Part shown: piece by piece, positions 49,600-61,669 of the stretch
Layout of the letters: every line of letters begins with the position of its first letter
Position numbering within the stretch: position 1 is the first letter of the stretch
NCBI RefSeq assembly: GCF_005239225.2
Contig: NC_133284.1
Location: 35,788,758-35,852,757 of the forward strand
Source: Populus alba
Lineage: Eukaryota > Streptophyta > Magnoliopsida > Malpighiales > Salicaceae
Length of the DNA: 64,000 nt
Reading direction: 5' to 3'
Translations under genes and position numbers: made by a program
Notes under the pieces: model-generated
Databases searched by the model: none
What the model was told of the DNA's origin: nothing
What the model saw: the letters and a program-made list of their open reading frames with translations, nothing else

Positions 49600-50460
49600 A
49601 TAATTAATCATTATTTAATGTCATTGGACTGTTTGCATTTTCTCCGCCTCGCCATTGAACGATCTTTTTTGCCCTCTTGAGCAGATCATACTTGATCTTC
49701 TTTATCACTAATCATAATTTAATGCTACCTTCACTTGTCTCTTTTATGAAAGCTTGCCGACGCCAGGTGAGGGACCCATGATATGTCATGTCATGTGATA
49801 TCTCCATCGACCAAGGCAATGAATTGGTCCAGAAAAAAACATAAAAAAATGACCATTGTCTGGTACACGAGACCCTACTCCACCCAACAATGTCATGGTG
49901 TGGTCAAAGTAAATATTGTACGCCCGCATGTGAGAATTTTCCCAAATACACGAGTCGGTCCGCGCCTCCGCGGGTTGTAAATCAACCGGAAAATAAATTC
50001 AACCGTGCATTTGAGAATTTTCCCAGATACATTGCTCCGTAAATACAGAGTAGATGATCGGTCTATTTGGCCAAATCAACTTGTAATTTAGATCCTCTTG
50101 GACTTGAAACTTGGAAGCATGTAACATGGCAGATTTGGGGGAAACCATAGTGTTTTTGGGACAAGAACTTTCTCCCAATGGACTGCTTTTAATGAATGAG
50201 ACTTTGTCTTTCTTCCTTCATCTTCCCGTAATTTGAGGCGGATTAATCTCCTTGTGCATGTTTAAGAAAATTTATGAAATTGATTTAACTAATTCGGACA
50301 CAGGCCGTTGCTACTGGGCCCAGGAAGCTTACAGGCATTAAACCCAGCAGCTAAGCTAAAGTAAGGACACGAGCCCAGCCCTGCTCTGCGAGACAGAGAT
50401 CTATCCACAAAGACGACTCTTCCTGCAGTTCATGTTTTTTAAGGTTACTCGGCCATTTTC
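49600..50460. other. Gene-free stretch downstream of GT47
   Basis: No gene was recognised. The phrase 'gagaattttccca-atac' occurs twice (about 49931 and 50013), each preceded by 'gcatgtg' or 'gcatttg', so part of this is a local duplication of about 82 bp. Confidence 0.4.
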
Positions 50461-52560
50461 AAACTAATTTTCATGTATCCACATGTAATTGAGGTATAAT
50501 TCACTGTTTCAAATTAAAATAATCTGATTGTTGAAAACAAAATGATGCTTTTGTACCATGAGATATAACGATACCACTAGTCTCATTCCAAGAATCTAGT
50601 TAATTATCAATCTTGATTGCCAGACTTACTAACACCACTAATTTCATTTAGATATCTAATCAATTTCTACATTTTCAATATTCATATTACAATTAATAGA
50701 ATAGCATAATTTAATTAAAGAAATTGCTGTTATTCAACATTATGAATTTAAGCATAATAAATGGTTGCAATATAAAGCACCTATTTGACACTTGTACTCG
50801 AGCAAAAATCCCCGGCTACTTACTGGATCCTATAACATTTGTAACCTCTCCTGTATCGACAAAAATAATACATTATACACAATTTAATTATTACAAAAAT
50901 CCAATTTCAATTTCAATTCCAGCACTTTCATTTCAAATCCAAGTCTCCAAAACAATGCTAAGAAAAACACATAATTTTCCTACTTAAATATTCTTCATTA
51001 ACATATTATTTAATATACTATTTTACATCATATAGGTAACATTACATATATTTTCTTCACTTAACTCAAATCCCTCTTCCTTTTCCTTTTCTTTACTTTT
51101 ATTAAAAGTTGGCCACACATCCCATATAAAAGAAATGAGTTTTCTTTACAATAAAATCCCTTACCCCTAAACAAACTCATCAATTTACACATTTAAGCAA
51201 AGTTTTTTCATCAATTTGGTTAAATCAAATCCATTATTTTTATGCTGCATAGGTTGAATCCACCTTCCAAAAAAACATATTTTTATTTACAAATTTCAAG
51301 CAATTTGGCACATGATTTATACATTGCACATTTCACTTAACATATTATAATATAATTTCTTTTACAACAACTAAAAGAATTCCATCCATCATTCTTTTTA
51401 CCCTTTCAAAAAATTAAAAGACAAAGAAATTCTTTCAAGTTTCTTAAATTTCTCACAGATAACCCCAAATCAAATCATTAATTGATCAATCACACACATT
51501 ACTATCTAAATTGTCATAACTATTTATTTAACAATAATTTGATTTCTCCAATTTATTATTTTTTTCTCTTTTAAGTCTTGACTGAACTTATTATGAAATA
51601 AAAAAAGATACATTGGCTTGATTTAAATTTATCATAATTAACACTTTATTCCTACTTTACCCCTTATTTTCAGTATATCTAAACATAATTCAACCATCAA
51701 TTACATTGAAAACTCTATTCCATTTTTTTTCTTCCTTAAAATGCGGCAAACAACCTCTTTTTTTTAAGGAATGCATGTGTTTTGTCTCCTTTTTTTTTTT
51801 TTGAAATTCAATACATTACTCATCTATTTAACATCTAAATTAACACATTTACAACATGGATTAAAGGCTAATTTAACCAATCAATTTCTAGTTCCCTTCA
51901 TAAATCTTTTTTCGACTAACGAGAGTATAGGGGAGGTTACACTTCTTTTAAAAATTTCCACAATTCAAGCATTACCCAGTTATTTTATACCAATCCTAAC
52001 ATAATTTTATCTAAATTTTATAACAATTAAATCAAACAAATTTAAAGCCATATTCTAAACCCTAGTCGAAACTTCCTTCCTTAAGGAATGCATGTTTTCT
52101 CTTTGATATTTCTTAATCAACACTTTACTCATCATTCCACACATGTTAACATGTTTCAAGCATCAAACCACCAATTCAAATAATCTTTCTTATAATTCAA
52201 GTTTTCCATAATGAACATCAATACCAAATTCTCACAAATACATAAAAAAAAAAAACTTTTAAATTAGCTTAGATTAGAATTCTTTACTTCTTAATAATGC
52301 TAAAAAAAGAAAAGAAAATCTAACAATGGAAGGCTTTGATTCCTCTTTGTTCTTCAATTTCTTTTTACCACCCTACTCTCCCTTTTTTCAAGCTTAAACC
52401 CATAAAACCCCTCAAAACCTTCCTTTAATCACTAAAACTCTCTATTTTCTTATTATTCTATCCTATTTTGTTAAGATTTTGTGAAGAAAAAATCATGAAA
52501 AAATCAATTATATACACACACATCAAGGTATTCTTGAATAAAATTTGATACACTTAAATA
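50461..52560. other. G-depleted, gene-free 2-kb stretch
   Basis: The plus strand is rich in A, T and C and strikingly poor in G over about 2.1 kb. Recurrent phrases include 'ttaaggaatgcatg' (about 51766 and 52081), 'aaatcaaat' and 'catttcaa'. The composition and the lack of any gene suggest a transposon part such as a long LTR, but I found no ends or target-site repeats. Confidence 0.4.
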
Positions 52561-53013
52561 GTTAAATTCTTTATCCGGGCCATTTGGAATATTATGTAAT
52601 TTTTTTGTTATATATATTTCAATTTTAAAATATAAAATAATAAGATGAAAGTAAATTCATGGCAATAAGAATTCATAAGAGTAAATCCACTTTTGATTTA
52701 AATTTTTTCTCAAACCAATTTAGATATTAAATTTATTTTTAAATAATTCTAAGAACGTATTTCTATATAAATATAGTAGATTTAGGCAATTTAATAATTC
52801 ACACTTCAATCTAAATCCTTGTCTAGCCTTTTAACCCTAATGGCGTACGATAGTCCATGGACCACAACTACGATTTGTCCACTACCCAAACCATCAAACG
52901 AGCTTAGCAACAGCCTGCAAGTCCAAAACCATAAACCCCAACACTTGCACTTTCCCTGTCTCTGCAACCACTAGTGAGGGAGAGCTCAAAAACCAGGAAG
53001 ACCCCAAGAAAAA

Positions 53014-55324
53014 ATGGCCGCGAACTCAAACTTTCAGTTATTCTCTTCATCATCCGCAGCGTCAGGGTTCTTTGATTCTTCTACAGAGCCTCCTCTCCCT
53101 CCCCCTCCTCCTCCAGTTGAAGTTCTCTCCTCTGAAGTGTCACCCATTTATCCATAAGTACATCCTTCCATCCATCAATACATTAATACATACTGATTGG
53201 ATTGCGTATGACTTTTACAGGTTTCTTTGATTGTAAAATGCTCTGTGGAGCCGGTTAACTTAGAAGACGGTCTTACTTTACTCAAGGTCAGTTGTTTTGC
53301 TCGTGTTGTAAAGCTTCTATTATTTTTCGAAACCTGCTTATAGTTAGGTGTGCTTGATAGAGAACAAAAGTTTGGATTTTGATTTGATTAAAGTGAGTTG
53401 CGACCAAATTAATTTGTGGGTTTTGTTTTTTTGTAGGGAAGGGTTAGTACTAAAGAGGTTTTTGGGTTGCCTAACTCAGACTTGGTACCTGGTGTATATG
53501 AAGGTGTGCAAAGATTGATTCTTTTTTGTTGCATTTACTTAATTTGCTTGATTTATTGTATTTTTGTTTTTGTTTTTATGCTTTCTGCTTTTGTTTATGA
53601 TACGTTTTGTTTTTTGGGATGCAGGGGGGTTAAAGCTGTGGGAGGGTTCACTAGACCTTATTAAAGCTCTTCAAGCAGAGGTTCGAAATGGCCATTTATC
53701 ATTTAGTGGAAAGCGAGTTTTAGAGGTGGGAACATAATTTTCAGGTGATTGTATGCTATTTTGCATTGCTTCAATATGCTGATACTATGGTTTGGCTAGA
53801 ATTTGTTGTTGTTGACTGCTTTAAATCTAACCCTTTTCGCTGCATGAGTCTAATTGCTGTTACTTTGATTGTTGGAACTTTATGCATTTTGGGTTCCTCT
53901 CAATAGATTTTAGCTGTCGATCTTTTGTGTCATCTATTCTATCAATATAATAGTGAGATAACGGTTACAAACTTAGTGTGGTTCCAGGTTTATTTTTGTT
54001 TTAAATGTGAACTGTAAAGCTATGCAAAGCCAGGGAGCTACAGAACTTCACCTCAAACTATAGGTTTTAGTCTGTAAGCTTGCAATTTTAAGGGAATTTA
54101 CTGTAGTTCTTGTCAAGATTTAGCTAAGAATATTATGAAGGGAGAACTTTTTGGTCATCATGAACGAAGATTGTGAAATGTTATGAGACATATTTCTTTT
54201 ATTGCATCATCTCTCTTTACTTGTTTCTTCTTCCTGAGTCTCTGCACTTGTTTCAGCTTGGGTGTGGCCATGGACTTCCTGGGATCTTTGCGTTCCTTGA
54301 GGTAAGTTTTTGCATCTTGGACATCACTATTTTAAATGAAGTTCCTGATCCTGGAAAATCTACATCGTTCTTGAGCTTCTTGTTCTGCTGAATCAGGGTG
54401 CTAGTGCTGTACATTTCCAGGATTTCAATGCTGAAGTCCTTCGATGTCTCACCATTCCCAATGTAAATGCCAATCTTTCAGAAAAATTGAGCCCTTCTAC
54501 ATCAGAAGATGCAAGTTCTGATACTGAAGGAGAACTGCGTTTCTTTGCTGGTGACTGGAGCCAAGTCCATCAATGTCTTCCTCATGCTAACAAAAAAGAG
54601 AAGGACCTTAGTTGCAGCTCAGGGCATAGTCCACATTCTGGTTATGATATTGTTTTGATGGCAGAGACAATCTATTCAATCTCTGCTCAACACAATCTCT
54701 ACAGCCTTATAAAGAAGGTATTGCTTGATTGTGTTACTGGTTATTCTCTCTTTTCTGTCATGAACTTAATAGTTTTGAGCTCTGAAAGTGTTCGTTTGCA
54801 GTGCTTGAGCCATCCTGGTGGAGTTGTATATATGGCAGCCAAAAAGCACTATTTTGGAGTAGGTGGAGGAACACGACAATTTCTCTCTATGGTAGAAAAA
54901 GATGGTGAGCTAGTCCTTTTGAGATGACTGTACAGTAGTTTAGTACGTACACTTGTGATTGATTCTCTCCCTCTCTATTCTGCATTTATGTGCTCATGCA
55001 GTATCTCCTTTTTAGCTGTTTCATGTACTACCATCCTTATTTTAAACTGTTTCTACATAAAATTTAACCCAAGATTGAATTTACATAAAATTTAACCCAA
55101 GATTGAATTATGTAAATGCATGTTACCTTTGTTGTCTGTCATTCTTGTCACCTCATATTCTCTCATGTTTTAACGTAAAGATACACCCATGGAGGTTTCT
55201 GTATATGGCAATATCTCAGTAGATAGCCATTCTTTTTTAATTAGGTGCTATGGCTGCAAGTCTTGTTGCTGAAGTTGCAGATGGATCGTCTAATGTCCGC
55301 GAAGTGTGGAAGCTCTCAATTTAG
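53014..55324 (+). CDS. Histidine protein methyltransferase 1 homologue (METTL18/HPM1-like)
   Basis: SAM-dependent methyltransferase of the family that, in yeast and human, methylates a histidine of ribosomal protein uL3. Eight exons join in frame: 53014-53136, 53221-53286, 53437-53503, 53625-53725, 54257-54301, 54397-54717, 54802-54904, 55245-55324, giving 301 aa. The N-terminus is Ser/Pro-rich. Family motifs: GGLKLWEGSLDLIKAL before motif I, VLELGCGHGLPGI (SAM binding, about 117-129), VHFQDFNAEVLR (motif II, acidic residue for the ribose), then FFAGDW, YDIVLMAETIYS and GGVVYMAAKKHYFGVGGGT. A Ser-rich loop (SPSTSEDASSDTEGE) is inserted before FFAGDW. All splice sites are GT..AG. The substrate in plants is inferred from the family. 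Confidence 0.92.
55054..55109. repeat. Perfect 2 x 28-bp tandem duplication in an intron
   Basis: A 28-bp unit beginning 'tacataaaatttaaccc' is repeated exactly, in the last intron (54905-55244) of the HPM1-like gene. Probably recent. Confidence 0.92.
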
Positions 55325-55499
55325 CAGACCAAGACCTCCAATTAAGCTCTCAATGTCTAATGCAAGATGTGGCCATTTGAGCTCCTATATGTGGGTATCA
55401 GATTCAATAAATGATACCTGGTATGCTAAGAACATGGCTGGAGATATTTATTGATGAGATCAGAGGGCTGCCATCACATTTGCTCTCTGTACTGCATAA

Positions 55500-56180
55500 A
55501 CTTTTTATTTAAATATTCTGAGATTGAATGTCAAGTCTCGCATAGCTGACCATAGATAGTTGCAATGAAATTTTATTGAACTTTGTCCAAGAATTGCAGT
55601 TACTTTGCTTAAAATTTAACGAACTGGGAGTCTGGCTGGACATCTTTGTTTCATGGTTGTCAATATTTGGGCTGCTCTTATAATTTAGCATTTGTATTCC
55701 AGCTTGGTATTACATGCTGGTTTTTTGATGAGTTCTTTGTGCTAAAATATGATACTGATAAATCTTGCGGTTATGTCCAAGTGTTTAAAATTGGACGTTT
55801 TGAATGAACTTCTCACATTTTGGATATAAGTACTTATCTTTCCCGATCCCTGGCCAGGAAGTTAATATTTGGGGACCTTTAGGTTTTATTTAATATTGTG
55901 GTCTAACTATGCTCTTAAAATTTTTAGAATTTTTTTCTTAGCTTTAAATTATTTTTTCTTTGGTGTTTTATAAATTGTTTTAATACGTTGACATTTAAAT
56001 TTAAAATAATTTAAAAAATATATTATTTTGATATATTTTTTTAAATAAAAAATAAAATATCACCCAAAGGAAAAGACCAAAATATGGGGAGAGCGGATTG
56101 GTCGAGTTGAGACCCATTTGTCAAAAAGATGGTAAGCAACAGGCTTGGGATGGTATATCTAAAACCTCACTGCCTTTTGG
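55500..56180. other. Gene-free stretch between HPM1-like and tRNA genes
   Basis: 55325-55900 looks like 3' UTR and spacer. 55910-56055 is a fragment of the dispersed repeat family ('attgttttaatacgttgaca' then 'ttttgatatattttttta'). Confidence 0.4.
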
Positions 56181-56182
56181 AT

Positions 56183-56188
56183 AAAAAA
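56183..56188 (-). terminator. RNA polymerase III terminator (T6)
   Basis: Six T residues on the minus strand, 17 nt past the 3' end of the tRNA-Pro gene, a normal pol III stop. Confidence 0.75.
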
Positions 56189-56204
56189 GGAAAACGCAGA
56201 GCAG

Positions 56205-56276
56205 GGGGCATTCCGAGAATCGAACTCGGGACCTCTCGCACCCAAAGCGAGAATCATACCACTAGACCAAATGCCC
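56205..56276 (-). tRNA. tRNA-Pro (anticodon UGG)
   Basis: 72 nt on the minus strand. The 7-bp acceptor stem pairs GGGCATT with AATGCCC, discriminator C. The anticodon stem CTCGC/GCGAG encloses loop TTTGGGT, giving anticodon TGG (reads proline CCN, mainly CCA). The T arm CCGAG-TTCGATT-CTCGG contains the B-box promoter (GTTCGATTC) and the D arm the A box. No intron and CCA not encoded, as in nuclear genes. A pol III terminator follows. Confidence 0.97.
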
Positions 56277-56544
56277 ATTTTATTAACTAGCTCATATTTA
56301 TTTTATATACTGAACATATTCATCACATGGCTGATTTGGTCAAAGTGATTTGTGTGATAGTTAAGGAAAGTTTGCATAATACTGTTCGATTCTCCATAAT
56401 ACCAGGGATAGGGAGAACAGTGAGCGGTAAAAAGGAAACCGATCTGATATTGGTGCGTCTACAATCTGAAAAGGTGAAGAGAATTAACTATTTTTAACAT
56501 CCGCAAGAAATTGTGCCATAAATGGCAAACACTCCATGTTTATG

Positions 56545-56555
56545 CTATATATAAG
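56545..56555 (+). promoter_or_regulatory. TATA box of the second RALF gene
   Basis: 'ctatatataag' about 90 bp upstream of the RALF start codon at 56641. This placement argues for 56641 over the frame-extending position at 56536, which lies upstream of the TATA box. Confidence 0.65.
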
Positions 56556-56640
56556 CCAGACCTTGCTATTTACTGTCACCAAATCAAAATTCTTAAAAGA
56601 ACAACATTTGTGTATTGTTTGCTCTCATCATAATTTAACA

Positions 56641-56880
56641 ATGTCAATGTCCAAAGGATTGATGGCTTTTGGTGTTTTAATGCTCTTGATGAGCACGTTT
56701 GTTGCAGGAGATGTAGCAAATACCATTAACACAAAAGAACCACCACACATAAGTTACGAAGGGCTTCCACGTTGTGACCCAGAAAAGAATCCCCATTGCC
56801 TCCATCCAGTCGCTCCAGGAAGAGGTTGCAAAGCAGAAAATCGATGCAGGGAAGGCGAGGTAGAGGAGCTAGCTAGCTAG
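56641..56880 (+). CDS. Short RALF-like peptide precursor without RRxL site
   Basis: Intronless gene for a 79-aa secreted peptide. Residues 1-23 are a signal peptide (LMAFGVLMLLMSTFVAG). The mature peptide has HISY at 36-39 (the YISY receptor-contact motif with His for Tyr), four cysteines at 45, 53, 63 and 69 in RALF spacing, and the RGC and RCR signatures. It has no prodomain and no subtilase RRxL site, as in the short clade (RALF8/9/10-type) of Arabidopsis, many of which are expressed in reproductive tissue. Unlike the 29548-29940 gene it lacks the YSRGC tyrosine and has an acidic tail (EGEVEELAS). Probably functional; its receptor cannot be told from sequence. Confidence 0.88.
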   Translation: MSMSKGLMAFGVLMLLMSTFVAGDVANTINTKEPPHISYEGLPRCDPEKNPHCLHPVAPGRGCKAENRCREGEVEELAS

Positions 56881-56989
56881 TGAATGATATTATAAGCTAG
56901 CGCTTGGAATAAGGCAATGCCAATTCAAGGCCAACCTCCTTGTATAAATTCTTTCTTTTTCAACCTTTCATGCTAATAATAGGATGATC

Positions 56990-58199
56990 ATCAATCGATT
57001 ATCTGTTTCATCAATAAATGGTTTTTTCTTCTCGTGTTGTATTTATCCCATAAGATATATATCTTTCAATTCATTCATGAGTTTTTTCCCATTAATTACA
57101 TGCATTGCAATAGATATATATATATTATGTTGCATTGGATATTGCATGCATGAGATGTTCCTTTACTTAACTCATTGTTCCACCATTTGAGGCGAGCTAG
57201 AATCCCACTTGAGTCTTAAAAGAATAGCAGATCACCTTGCATGGGATGGCAACAAATTATGTGCTTAGCTCGAAGTGGTTATCACATAACTTTTTTGAAG
57301 AACTTCAACGAAAAGGACCCAAAACCATTATGATCCCAAGGATTTCCAATGGAGTAAATTTGGGAATTATTAATCCTGCCTAAAGTGAAAAACTTGTCAT
57401 GGAGGAGTAATAAAGGTATTGTTCCTCCAAATGATAGCCTGAGTATTGTTCCTAGAGGTCTCAGATTCGACCTTATAGAGGTAAAAGATCCTCTTTTTCT
57501 TGGGGTAGAAATGATCTAGTCGTGGAATTCACCATGAAGCAACCCATATAAATGTGTTAAGAATATTCCATATACAAAGATTATTGAATTTACAAACAAT
57601 CGAGATGCCATGATCATGTGGATATGAGAATAAATTTATCTGTTATCATCCATCTAGGTTTTTGAGAAAAAGTAGTAGTTTATTCCTACAATTTCTTAAA
57701 GCATTAAATGTTATCGGTGCATAATCTTGAGAGCATGTTGAATTTTTTGGCTGAGTATTTAGGTTGAAGCACATCGAGATAATGCTATGCAAGTTTATGA
57801 AATCCATTCCAATCTAGGGTTGATCCTGGGCCATAGATTCATGTCCAAGAGATGTTGTCACAAACATACTGTTAGATGAGGCCATTGTTTTCCTGCTGAA
57901 GACATCCTTAGTCTTGGGGCTTTCATCGATCAGAGTTAGCCTTGGTACCCATATTATAAGTCAAAACTAGATTGATAGACTCGTGTTTTGTTGTTGGTTA
58001 GACTGAATTTTTTAGTGTGAAAAACGATGTTTAAGTATTGTCATTGTATTTTAAAGAATGAAGAACAAATCCATGGCTCGATATTATAGAAAGAGAAATA
58101 AAAAAAAATAATGATTTTCAATCCCCATAAATAAAAATATAAAAGGATTAAATTTTTAAAAAAAAATTACAAAAAAAAGTATTAAAAAAACAAAACATC
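56990..58199. other. Gene-free stretch
   Basis: 57200-58050 is less AT-rich, without a frame of any length. It reads like a non-coding LTR or an eroded element, but I found no paired copy in the window. Confidence 0.35.
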
Positions 58200-59990
58200 T
58201 TTAAAAGCAAGTGAGATTGTCAAAAAACTGATAATACAATCATGCAAATATAATAACCCAATATGAGGCAAAACAAAAAAAACATTTAATGTTAAAAAGA
58301 ATCAAAGTTTGAAAGATAAAATAAAAAAAATAAAAAATTAAAAAACAACATAAAAAAACTTGAGCGACTTGGATAAACCTCTTACGTAGATCATAAGATA
58401 GAAATAACTTAACTGAAAAGAAAACTAAAGAAAATAACAAAATTCTTTTTTTTTTTAAATGAACAACTTAATTCAAAGGATGTAATCGAGAAAGAAAACA
58501 ACGTCAACTCATGTTAACTTTTCAAACCAATGACCCTAGGTTGTGATTAAATTGAAAGCACCACATATAGAAAGCAACTATTTTCAAACTTGGCTCGCTT
58601 TACGGGTTGACCTGTGACCTAGGTGACCCTTGACTTAGACTGGATTGAATTTTCAAAGAAACTGTGGGAGAATTGATCAAGTGTAAGACGACCAAAAATT
58701 CGAGTTGGACCATGTTTCAGTTAACTTGGAGAAAACCCAGTCAAAACCGGGTCAAAACCTATTAACTGTTTTTTTTTTCCTTTCCAAATGACATCATTTT
58801 TTACTTTTTTATAGAACTAAAAGATTGGTCGACTTGGGTTCACTCAAGTCAACCCACTTGACCTGTGACTTAATAATTGTCCTAGATTGACTCTTGGATA
58901 GGGCCTAGAAACAATAGGAAAACCAAGGAGAACAAATCTCAATAAATAAAGTTGAATGATGAAATAAAATATAAATAAATGAAGGATAAAAAATAGCAAT
59001 TAAGAGAATAAGGACCTCATTTGAAAAAAAAAACATTGAGAGGATAAACAAAATTTTTGAATTGAAGGGTAAAATTAAAAAAAAAATCAAATTAACAAAT
59101 GAATCTAAAATGAAAATCAAGAGAATGAGGACTGAATCTTAAAAAAATGAAAAATCAATATTATAGATCAAAGGATTAATTGAAAAAAAAAAAATTTGAT
59201 AAAAAGACTAAATTAAAAATAAAAACATTAAGGACCAAACCTTAACTATCATAAAATATTGATTTAAAGGAAAAAATTAAAAAAAAATCAAATATCAATT
59301 TCCAATGAACTCAATGATGATGGATGAAATCACTAAAAAAATAATTAAAAATAACTATAGCCAACTTGATTCCACCTTTAGAATTTGTGACACGGATCAT
59401 GAAGCTAAATCACAACATAAAAACCAAACCCGAAAAATAACAATGTAATATTCCCAACCAACCAAAATAATTAAGGATAAACTTGAAAAAAAAAATTAAA
59501 AAAAGAAGTGGTTTAGAAAATCTAGACTTGAAAGGAAAGAGAACCAAATCAGACACAAAAAGAAAAAAAAAATCCAAATTATAAAGGATGAAATTTAAAA
59601 TAATTTTAATTAAGAAATTGGATAAGAACAACTAAAAATAACAATTAAATGAATGAGAACCATATTTGATATAAAAATAAAATATCAAGGGATAAAATTC
59701 AAAGACAAATTAATTCAGTAAAAGATTCAAGACCACATACATCACAATTAAAACAATGAGGAATAAATCTAGTATAAAAATCAAGTATAAAAGGATGAAA
59801 TTAAAAAAAAATTAACTTAATAAATGATTCAAGACCAAAACATTGCAATTGAAAGAATGATTACCAATCTAATATAAAAATCAAGTGTCAAGGGATAAAA
59901 TTGAAAAAAATAAATTAACTTAATAAATGATTATACATTGCAATCAAAAGAATGATGATTTAATTTAACTTAACAAACAAATAACCATAC
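58200..59990 (-). repeat. Polypurine repeat block, reverse orientation
   Basis: A-rich, with repeated 'aaggatgaaattaaaaaaaa' and 'tcaatgaacaaatctagtat'-like phrases every 70-100 bp between 59050 and 59960, and 'gggttgacctgtgacctagg' type cores at 58600-58640 and 58840-58880. These are reverse-strand relatives of 27600-28540. Confidence 0.55.
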
Positions 59991-61030
59991 TTTTTTTTTT
60001 TTTTTTTTTTTTTTTTTGTAATGGACAAACCATTTTCCAGTTAGAGAGAAAGGAAATAAGGAGAGAAAGAAAAACCTATGGTCGTGACTCCTCTGTGTGA
60101 TGAATGCGAACACGCACCTCACAACCGTGATAGGGTTATGATTATATGTTTTTTTTACATTGAAAACACCTAAGAAAAATAATATTGACATGGGAAGAAT
60201 TTTGGGTTTTAGGTTGACTTTAGATTTTGGACTGATTTTCTTATGTGTTTTTAAAGGGCTATAAATTAGTTTAACAAGGTTCTTTGGGTGTTTTTTAAGT
60301 TTTTGAATTAAAAATAATTTTTTGGGTAAAAAACCCCCTATTTTTTTTTTTTTTGCCACACCAGTGACCAGATTCTAGGCTCAGCGGATGATGTGTCATT
60401 TACATCAACCCTTTTAAATTAAAAAAAAAAAAGGCCCACGTGTGGGCCGTCGCTTAATGGGTTAGGCACTAGGCCTGGCTTACTAGACCCAATATTGTCT
60501 AATCTATTTTTTTTATTTTAAAAAAATAATTTTATTTTAATTGATGCCTTATTTTATATAAAATTTTGAAAATAATTTTTTGATATATTATTTAATTAAT
60601 ACCCATTTTCTATGTTTTTTTCCCAGCTTAGTTAACCTTTTTTAAATTGATATTAATTTTTTATGATAGTGGGTGTGTTTAATTATTAAAAAGGTTGATA
60701 TGATTAATCGTTATAAGTATTAGCTATAGATGTATCTCTATAAAAATAAATAAATAAATAAAATGGCTAAGAATATTAATTTTAGAATATAGTTGTAAAA
60801 TCTGATTTGGAGTTGGTACAAGACAAAACTCAAATCATATGTAAGGAGGATTAACTAAAAAAAATAAGAAAAATGATAAAAAATTGTTTTGACCAATGTT
60901 TTTTTTTTAAAAAAAAAAATTAGTAAATTGATTTTTGACGAGGTCAGTTCTTTTTTATCGAGTTATATAAGTTTTTTTCTTTAACATGGACTGATTTAGA
61001 TATTAAATTAACCAGGACATAGTGTGGGTG
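59991..61030. other. Gene-free stretch
   Basis: Opens with a long T run (about 59990-60017). 60030-60480 continues the repeat edge seen in mirror image near 8230-8330 ('agagagaaaggaaata' with a less AT-rich island). No gene. Confidence 0.4.
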
Positions 61031-61118
61031 AGTTTTATATATGTGTTGTAGAGTTATCCCTTGCTTCAATGTCCCCACTCCCATCAAATTAAGAAGTATT
61101 TCAAATTTAGTTTCAAAA

Positions 61119-61230
61119 ACCTTAGGGCCACTGAAAGTTTACATACTTGTTAACTTCAGGGTCCGTGGGATTAGTCGAATTGCGCGCAAGCTGATCCGGA
61201 CACGCACGTTAATAATAATAAAAAAAAAAG
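61119..61230 (+). repeat. SINE-like fragment, copy 2
   Basis: 'agggccactgaaagtttaca', 'ttgttaacttcagggtccgt', 'gggattagtcgaattgcgcg', 'caagctgatccggacacgca' and an A-rich tail ('aataataataaaaaaaaaa'). It resembles the 3' half of Au-type plant SINEs. A pol III promoter region upstream is not clear. Confidence 0.5.
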
Positions 61231-61669
61231 TATTCCAAATCTATATCTAATGATAGAGCTTGTTAGTCTCATTGTTTCATTGTAGTTACCTCTATTTATG
61301 GCCTCTAAAATGATCATTGGAACCACCAAAATCCTTAATTCCACTTTATTTTGTGCTTCTATGCAAGCATCCAAAGGTTATTGTCTCCAAACTAGTTTAA
61401 CTAATAAGTTAATCAATGTATTTCTTTGCTTCCATCAATGAATAATGTTTATATAATTTTTAATTTTTTTTTATTAAAAAACAAGATTTTAATGTATGTA
61501 CATAAATCATTTTACTTAATTTATATCAAATATTTATACATAAAAATACATTCTTAAAATAAACATAAAGCTCCATTACAAAATAAAGAATTATAATTGC
61601 ACTTAGTATAGATAACAACTAAAAACGTTGTACTAATGGCCTATGCTAAGTGATGGATCATTTAAATTT
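61231..61669. other. Gene-free AT-rich stretch
   Basis: Nothing recognisable. Short A/T runs only. Confidence 0.35.

Noticed and set aside
56536..56640. N-terminal extension of the second RALF frame (114 aa form)
   Set aside because: It would start upstream of the TATA box, and the signal peptide fits the ATG at 56641.
59970..60359. 129-aa Lys-rich frame
   Set aside because: Encoded by A/T-run repeats; no domain.
60432..60452. 'cccacgtgtggg' as a G-box palindrome
   Set aside because: Not a perfect palindrome and there is no gene next to it to regulate.
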